Assembly (NCBI GenBank): GCA_025201365.1
Contig: JAIXMF010000016.1
Span: 310,001 to 374,000 of the forward strand
DNA length: 64,000 nucleotides
Direction: 5' to 3'
Origin: Syncephalis plumigaleata
Lineage: Eukaryota; Zoopagomycota; Zoopagomycetes; Zoopagales; Piptocephalidaceae
Shown here: positions 58,709 through 64,000 of the stretch, piece after piece
Layout of the letters: the number at the start of each line of letters is the position of its first letter
Numbering within the stretch: the stretch's first letter is position 1
Position numbers and translations under genes: made by a program
Notes under the pieces: model-generated
What the model was told of the DNA's origin: nothing
Databases searched by the model: none
What the model saw: only the letters and a program-made list of their open reading frames with translations

Positions 58709-61700
58709 ATGACCACTACAGCGGAAGTTACCAATAACGTCAGTAATGGTGAGCTTGGCGTTGCTAGCACCACTGCCACCAATGGCCTCGGCCATACATC
58801 GACAGAATCGACCACGGCAACAGCTACTTCAGGAGAAACTGCTGCCACTACTGGCACTACACCACAAGGTGTATTGAATCGTGGTTGGAGTTTCCCTGGC
58901 AAGCAAGCTGCTGCACCATCATCATCATCAGCCCATGCACCCATTAGATCATCGCCGCTAGCTGCTAAAGATGAATTGGCCGCCATCATTGAAGGTGGTG
59001 ATGTGGTCACTTCTAGTAGTTTGGCCGTACCATCCAACAATGCTGATATAAGCAACATTCAACGTGTTTCATCACCGCTAGATCAGCTACTTGCCAAACG
59101 TGCAGCGGCAGCAGCAAGTCGACCAGGTTTCGGTGCTCATCGTCGTTCCGAGTCACTTTCCTCGACCAGTGGTCCACCACCAGGTTTAGGAGCGATGCCA
59201 TCCGCTTCTGCACGCCCTCGCTTCCGTCCCGCTCATGGTCGTAGTACGTCGTTGTCACTTCCCGGTGCTGCACCCGGTCTAGGAGGCGGTCTATCGGGTA
59301 TGATGCCTACCGGTCTAACAAGCGGCGGTGCATCCGCTCTAACCCGTCAACCATTGGGACCAAATTCAGGCGGTGGCATCCATGGCACCGGACTGTCCAA
59401 GCCACGTTCCGGCACATTCCAACGCGATCAGAATGGTAATACTGGATTCCAACCGGGTCATCTAACCTCGGCCTCGTTATCGCATGCCTTCGGCTCTAGT
59501 ATTCTCACTAGTAGTTGGGGTAAAGAAGGAGGCGCCAATACACACGCTCATCATCATCACTCGCAGTCACATCATTTTGGACACAGTCGTGTAGCGAGTA
59601 TTGGCACATCTTCACCGGCCCGTAACATGGACGAACTCGTCGATCGTGACATTGGCGACGGTGTACTTGGTAATGTCGTGCGTACACTTGACTCACTCGG
59701 CCTGAAGGAGGAAAGCGCCACGACCTCCGGTATGATCTCCTCGAATTCACTTGGCCTAGGTGCACGGCCCGTCTCTCATCGTACTCGTTCACGTTCGTTA
59801 TTAGGAGGATCGGCCGCCACCAACGCCGCCGTATTGGGTGATGTCTCACCGTCCGGTGCAGCACTACACCGTCCATCCGGTGTTAGCAACTTCCTTAAGG
59901 CGCATAGTCGTCCACGCGCCATTAGTCTTGACTACTTTAATCCGGCCGATTTTGAAGATGAGGCCGATTTGTTGGCCGAAAGTCATCGTAGCTCGCAACA
60001 AGGTTCACCCACCGATGCTAACTTTGGTTTTGATTTTGATGAGGTAAGTGATCACTATTATTATTATTATTATTATTTATCAACAATACTAATATGGATG
60101 TGTGTATATATATATATATAGACAACAGCTGGTGAACGTCAAACACCAACTCGTTCATTATGGATTGGTAATCTACCGGCACACGTTACCTCGACAGATT
60201 TAATGCAAATATTCAGTGCCTACGGTGCTGTCGAGTCACTTCGCGTCCTTCCCGATCGTGACTGCGCCTTCATCAATTATCAACAGGTGGAGGATGCCTC
60301 GCGTGCTCATGATGACATGCGTGGTGCACGTCTAGGCGGCAGTCTCATTCGTGTCGGTTTCGGTAAGGCCGACGTCTACGGCACAGACATGCAGGGTATG
60401 CAGCCCACCCGTGCCCTATGGATCGGTAACATCTCGCCACACACCACTACGCAAATCTTGCAGCAAATATTCACGCCATTCGGTGCCATTGAATCGGTAC
60501 GTGTGCTCACCCATAAGAACTGCGGTTTCGTCAACTTTGAACGTACCGAGGATGCCATGCGTGCCAAGAGTGTGATGAACGGCCAAGAGATTGCCGGTGC
60601 CATCGTTCGTATTGGTTTCGCTAAAGTGCCAGCACTCGAGTTGACACCAGGTGCCGGTGCAACCAGCGCTGCCTCCACCACTACCTCTGGTTTGACATCG
60701 CGCGGTAAGGAAGGAGGACAAACGCATATTGTTAATGCGAACTTCTCCTTCCCGCCTACTAAGAATAATACGGCATCGGGTGCTGGTGCATCATCAATGG
60801 CTGGCGGACATGGTCTAGGCAGTAAGGGTGCGAATGACAATGGCGTCACTGGCATTGAAGTGCCATCGGAAGGCTTTGACGGTAAGCCACTTGCCTTACA
60901 AGCGGATCTACTATCGTATACCTATGCTCCCGCGCTACCCGCCTTACCACCGGTCAATCCACATCGTCGTATTGATGCATCACGCCTACGTGATATTCGT
61001 AAACGACTCGACGCCCATCCTACCGCCAAGGACATTGAATCCGCCTTCAACGATCTCTACCCCGAGGCGGTCGAGCTTAGTTTCGATTATATCGGTAATA
61101 CGGTGATTCAGAAGTTGGCGGAACACGGTACGGATGCCCAGAAGTTGCAACTATTAGAGAAGGTCGCTCCTCATTTCGCGTCCATTGGTGTTCACAAGAA
61201 TGGTACGTGGGCCGTGCAAAAGATGATCGACACCGCCAATACACCGGAGCAGATGGAGGCCATTTGCAAGAACATCAAAGCGTACGCACCTCCACTCCTA
61301 CTGGATCAATTCGGTAATTACGTCGTGCAATGCTGTTTACGATTTGGCGATCAATGGAATCAGTTCATTTTTGACGCGATGCATGTGCGATGCTGGGAAA
61401 TTGCGCAAGGTCGATTCGGTGCTCGTTCCATGCGTACTTGTCTAGAGAATGAATACTCTACTAAAGAGCAAAAGGTAAGCAAAAGAATAGTCACCATACT
61501 AATATCATTTATACTAATTGTTTATTTATTTATTTAGAAACATGTTGCCACTTCCATTGCTTTCTACGCCATTCAATTGACGACAAGTGCCAATGGTTCC
61601 CTGTTAATTAACTGGCTGCTCGATTCATCCGAGCTACCAGGTCGATTCCAAATTCTAGTGCCACGTTACATTTCACAACTGGCACAATTGGGTGTTCATA

Positions 61701-62233
61701 AACTGGCTAGTGCCACTCTATTGAAGGTTATCAATCAATCGGTAGAACCCGAGGCACGCAATCTACTCTTAAAAGCATTGTTCGGCGAGGTAGGCAGCGA
61801 TGTCAATGCGAACGACCAACCTCGTATACTTGAAGCCATCCTAGAAGATCAAACACACGGTGTTAATCTTATTCACAAGATCTTCACGAGCACGTTCATC
61901 GATGAAGCCACCAAGAAACACATTGGTGCACGTACTCGTGTGGCACTTGGTCGTCTTTCCGTTCACATCTCCTCGGTACATCGTCGTTTAGCGGATGACA
62001 TTACGGCACTTATTGGTCAACCAGCAGCAGCAGCAGCAGCAGCAGCAACCACTGTCGATAACACCATCCAAGAGGAGAGTGAAAGCAGCGAGACAATTGC
62101 AGTGGTAGCCTCATCCTCCTCTTCCACCACAACGACGACGACAACAACGACAACAGCGGCAGCGGCAACGACTATTACTGTCGCAGTGACAAGTACCACT
62201 GATGAATTGGAAGTAGCATCTACGACTCAGTAA
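58709..62233 (+). CDS. RRM-Pumilio RNA-binding protein (JSN1/PUF1-like)
   Basis: Binds 3' UTRs to control mRNA stability or localisation. Exons 58709-60043, 60122-61474 and 61538-62233 give about 1,127 residues. A Ser/Ala/Gly-rich disordered N-terminus is followed by RRM1 from about residue 458 (LWIGNLPAHVT; RNP1 DCAFINY) and RRM2 from about 542 (LWIGNISPHTT; RNP1 NCGFVNF). The Pumilio repeats run from about residue 730 (VELSFDYIGNTVIQKLAE, IGVHKNGTWAVQKMID, LLDQFGNYVVQCCLRF). Two RRMs before a divergent PUF domain is the arrangement of the fungal JSN1/PUF2 group. The tail has polyAla (GCA)n and polyThr (ACG/ACA)n runs. The ATG at 58709 is preferred; upstream the frame has no ATG. Confidence 0.93.
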
Positions 62234-62281
62234 GCATACGACGAATGTAGTAGTGTAATTCAGGGTAGACTATTAAAATTA

Positions 62282-63398
62282 CAGTGTTTTTCCATCCAAT
62301 TTGCGCATTTATCTTTTAGCATTTGCTGTTTATTAACAAATAGATCAACACAACTGTTAACATCATTATCGCATTGCTATTATTATTGAGTAGTTGTCAT
62401 TGCCCTAGCAGTTGAGAGGAATGTTAATGATCGCGATATCATATATTACAATTAGTGATAATAAGTAATAGACACGTTGATAGAACTTACATATCTTGGA
62501 TGCAAAGCGATAACAATCACGGATAAGTTGTTTTCCGCTGTTTGATCCTCGTTGATGCATTGATCCTTCATTTCTTTGAACATCTGAAGGTAACACCACT
62601 GATGAAATGTATCTATAAGTATACGTAATCCTTTCTGAGATGGGCTTCTTATTGCTCATTATTACTCCCTGTCATCCTGCATCATGAGATTGGTATCTAT
62701 GTTGGTATTACAGCCATGTCCCTTCAACACTCATCATAGTTTCAATATTGAATATGCTACATTATCCACTATAAATATGGGTCCTATTTTGTACGAATTG
62801 AATAAACTTATCTTCACCTTCCAGTTCAATCGTCCCTATTACACTCTACTCACACTACCTTATTGTATATCGCCTACACATTGTGCTTGAGCAAATCGAG
62901 CAACCATAGCTCCCATACTATCAATGAGAAAGTGTCCTACTACTTGTCATGATCCCTTACGGTAAGTATACCTCATTACACTTTGATATTTATTACAGTA
63001 TACTAATTCATTATTCTATTAGATGCACACATCGAAACAATGATTAAGAGGACATGCAAGTTAAAGGATACGAGTATCGTTTGTGGAATCGGGGTTATGG
63101 TTGCTCGTCTGGATTTCATTCAAATCACCAACTGCCTTCGTAGTGGAACCGATGTTCCAACACACCCTCATCCAAGTGTCGTTGCTTCCAATCATTCAAG
63201 ACAAGGAGGACAAGGACATCAAGGAACCAAACAACAAATAACAAATTAACCAGGTTGTATCGTCAACCGCCCCAGTCCTTCTTCAAAAGGGAGAGGGGCT
63301 GGGAAACAGAATACGGGGGTACTTGTACTTGTAAGTGTTAATTATTATTTATTCATAAAACAGAAAGCTAACTGCGCAAATTGGATGGAAATGGCCTG
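62282..63398. mobile_element. Tc1/mariner-like DNA element, 1.1 kb, with 26-base terminal inverted repeats
   Basis: Left end CAGTGTTTTTCCATCCAATT followed by TGCGCA; the right end is its inverse with four mismatches near the tip (CAGGCCATTTCC...). Nineteen internal bases match perfectly. Both ends are flanked by TA (62280-62281 and 63399-63400), the target duplication of the Tc1/mariner/pogo superfamily. The interior contains spliced-looking coding-like pieces. One on the minus strand at 62530-62640 includes FHQWCYLQMFKEMKDQ; one on the plus strand at 62945-63250 includes IETMIKRTCKLKDTSIVCG. I cannot recognise a DDE transposase in them. Either a decayed or non-autonomous copy, or one that carries captured sequence. 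It lies about 50 bases past the PUF stop codon, so it probably forms or ends that gene's 3' UTR. Confidence 0.7.
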
Positions 63399-63567
63399 TA
63401 ATAGCCGGTAATATAAAATAAATATTATTACTCTTATAATCTATTTGTAAAAGTGTTAACAATGTTCATTTGTTTGTATAATCAATAGCATGAAATGAAA
63501 TGAATAGTAAACAATTTTATGCAAGTATATCATTTAATATTTATTATAATATAATCATAACAGTAAT

Positions 63568-64000
63568 TTATGGTGTCCACTTAATGCGTGACTCTATAGA
63601 ACGATGCTGTTGTTGTTGTTGTTGTCGTTTCAACCACCAGCGACGCACAGGACCCAATACGATAAATCGTTCGTAAATAATAGCAATAACAAGATTCGCT
63701 TGGGCTAGACCCCAAATAGTCCAACGGAACCGTACCGGTAGCACGTTATGTCCAAGAGCCGAGTTGTACGATTCGATCGACCAACTCGGTCGAGGATATC
63801 CCATACTTACAAGTACGTCGGGGTCACCGCAATTCATACGGAATAGACAGCCCACGCGATTGGGGTCGGCGAGGATAATGTAGGATACGAGCGTGTAGAC
63901 GGCAAGCCACAATCCCATTAAACGCCAGTTACGCCACCAAGTTTGACGGAACTTGTAGCCGAAATTGTAGACAAAAGCAGCGGATAGGAATTGGAAGAAA
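63568..64000 (-). CDS. P5-type (ATP13A/YPK9-like) P-type ATPase, C-terminal part (5' end outside window)
   Basis: The frame enters at the window's right edge and ends at TAA 63568-63570. It shows the last transmembrane helices of a P5 ATPase: FQFLSAAFVYNFGYKFRQTWW, then LWLAVYTLVSYIILADPNRVG, a lumenal loop with CLFRMNCGDPDVLVSMGYP, and a final helix LAQANLVIAIIYERFIVL, ending in a basic, glutamine-rich tail. The cytosolic catalytic DKTG region lies beyond the window. P5B pumps act in vacuolar/endosomal membranes, handling polyamines or heavy metals in known members. The subfamily call is by eye from the C-terminus alone. Confidence 0.78.
   Translation of the reverse strand, partial: FFQFLSAAFVYNFGYKFRQTWWRNWRLMGLWLAVYTLVSYIILADPNRVGCLFRMNCGDPDVLVSMGYPRPSWSIESYNSALGHNVLPVRFRWTIWGLAQANLVIAIIYERFIVLGPVRRWWLKRQQQQQQHRSIESRIKWTP

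Overview
The window is nuclear DNA of a fungus, most likely an early-diverging lineage. Genes carry many short introns (mostly about 45-90 bases, GTAAGT donors, TACTAAY-like branch sites). Fungus-typical content includes a CCH1-type calcium channel, a two-RRM Pumilio protein of the JSN1/PUF1 type, an S1/P1 nuclease, SLY1 and HRD1. The exact taxon cannot be read from the sequence. At least a dozen single-base homopolymer shortenings interrupt otherwise conserved reading frames, so many apparent frameshifts are probably assembly errors.

Layout: 1-1969 (-) asparaginyl-tRNA synthetase, cut by the window edge; 2019-4077 a weak small divergent gene, a secreted kinase-like protein (-) and a weak small ORF; 4352-4873 (-) the 3' part of a GH20 hexosaminidase; 5624-9814 (-) an extraordinary micro-exon gene; 12306-15657 (+) importin-beta3 (PSE1/IPO5); 16142-18249 (-) secreted subtilisin; 18966-19345 (-) dead methionine synthase fragment; 20041-21291 (+) a second secreted kinase-like protein; 21991-24530 (+) secreted oligopeptidase B; 25367-26664 (+) stomatin-like protein; 27262-28176 (+) S1/P1 nuclease; 28369-36734 (-) CCH1-like calcium channel; 38602-40545 (+) GLTSCR1-domain protein; 40894-43532 (-) and 52960-55428 (+) two paralogous P450s; 45098-46699 (-) STK16/ENV7-like kinase; 47215-49625 (+) SLY1; 50047-52430 (+) HRD1; 58709-62233 (+) PUF protein; 62282-63398 a Tc1/mariner-like TIR element; 63568-64000 (-) C-terminus of a P5-type ATPase.

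The standout is 5853-9814 on the minus strand. A 94-base first exon encodes a signal peptide ending in a dibasic Arg-Arg site. After a few exons of 3, 9, 6 and 5 bases come 42 consecutive exons of exactly three bases each. They are separated by homologous introns of 69-83 bases with conserved donor, branch site and acceptor. Joined, they read without a stop, in the phase set by the first exon, into a four-cysteine secreted peptide of 83 residues that stops in a 12-base exon. I infer a fungal relative, in architecture only, of the secreted micro-exon genes of schistosomes, taken to the limit of one codon per exon.

Functionally the left 28 kb is rich in secreted products (kinase-like proteins, subtilisin, oligopeptidase, nuclease, hexosaminidase remnant, micro-exon peptide), several with a clear TATA box. 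The right half is housekeeping: ER-Golgi fusion (SLY1), ER-associated degradation (HRD1), calcium entry, a vacuole/Golgi-type kinase and RNA control.
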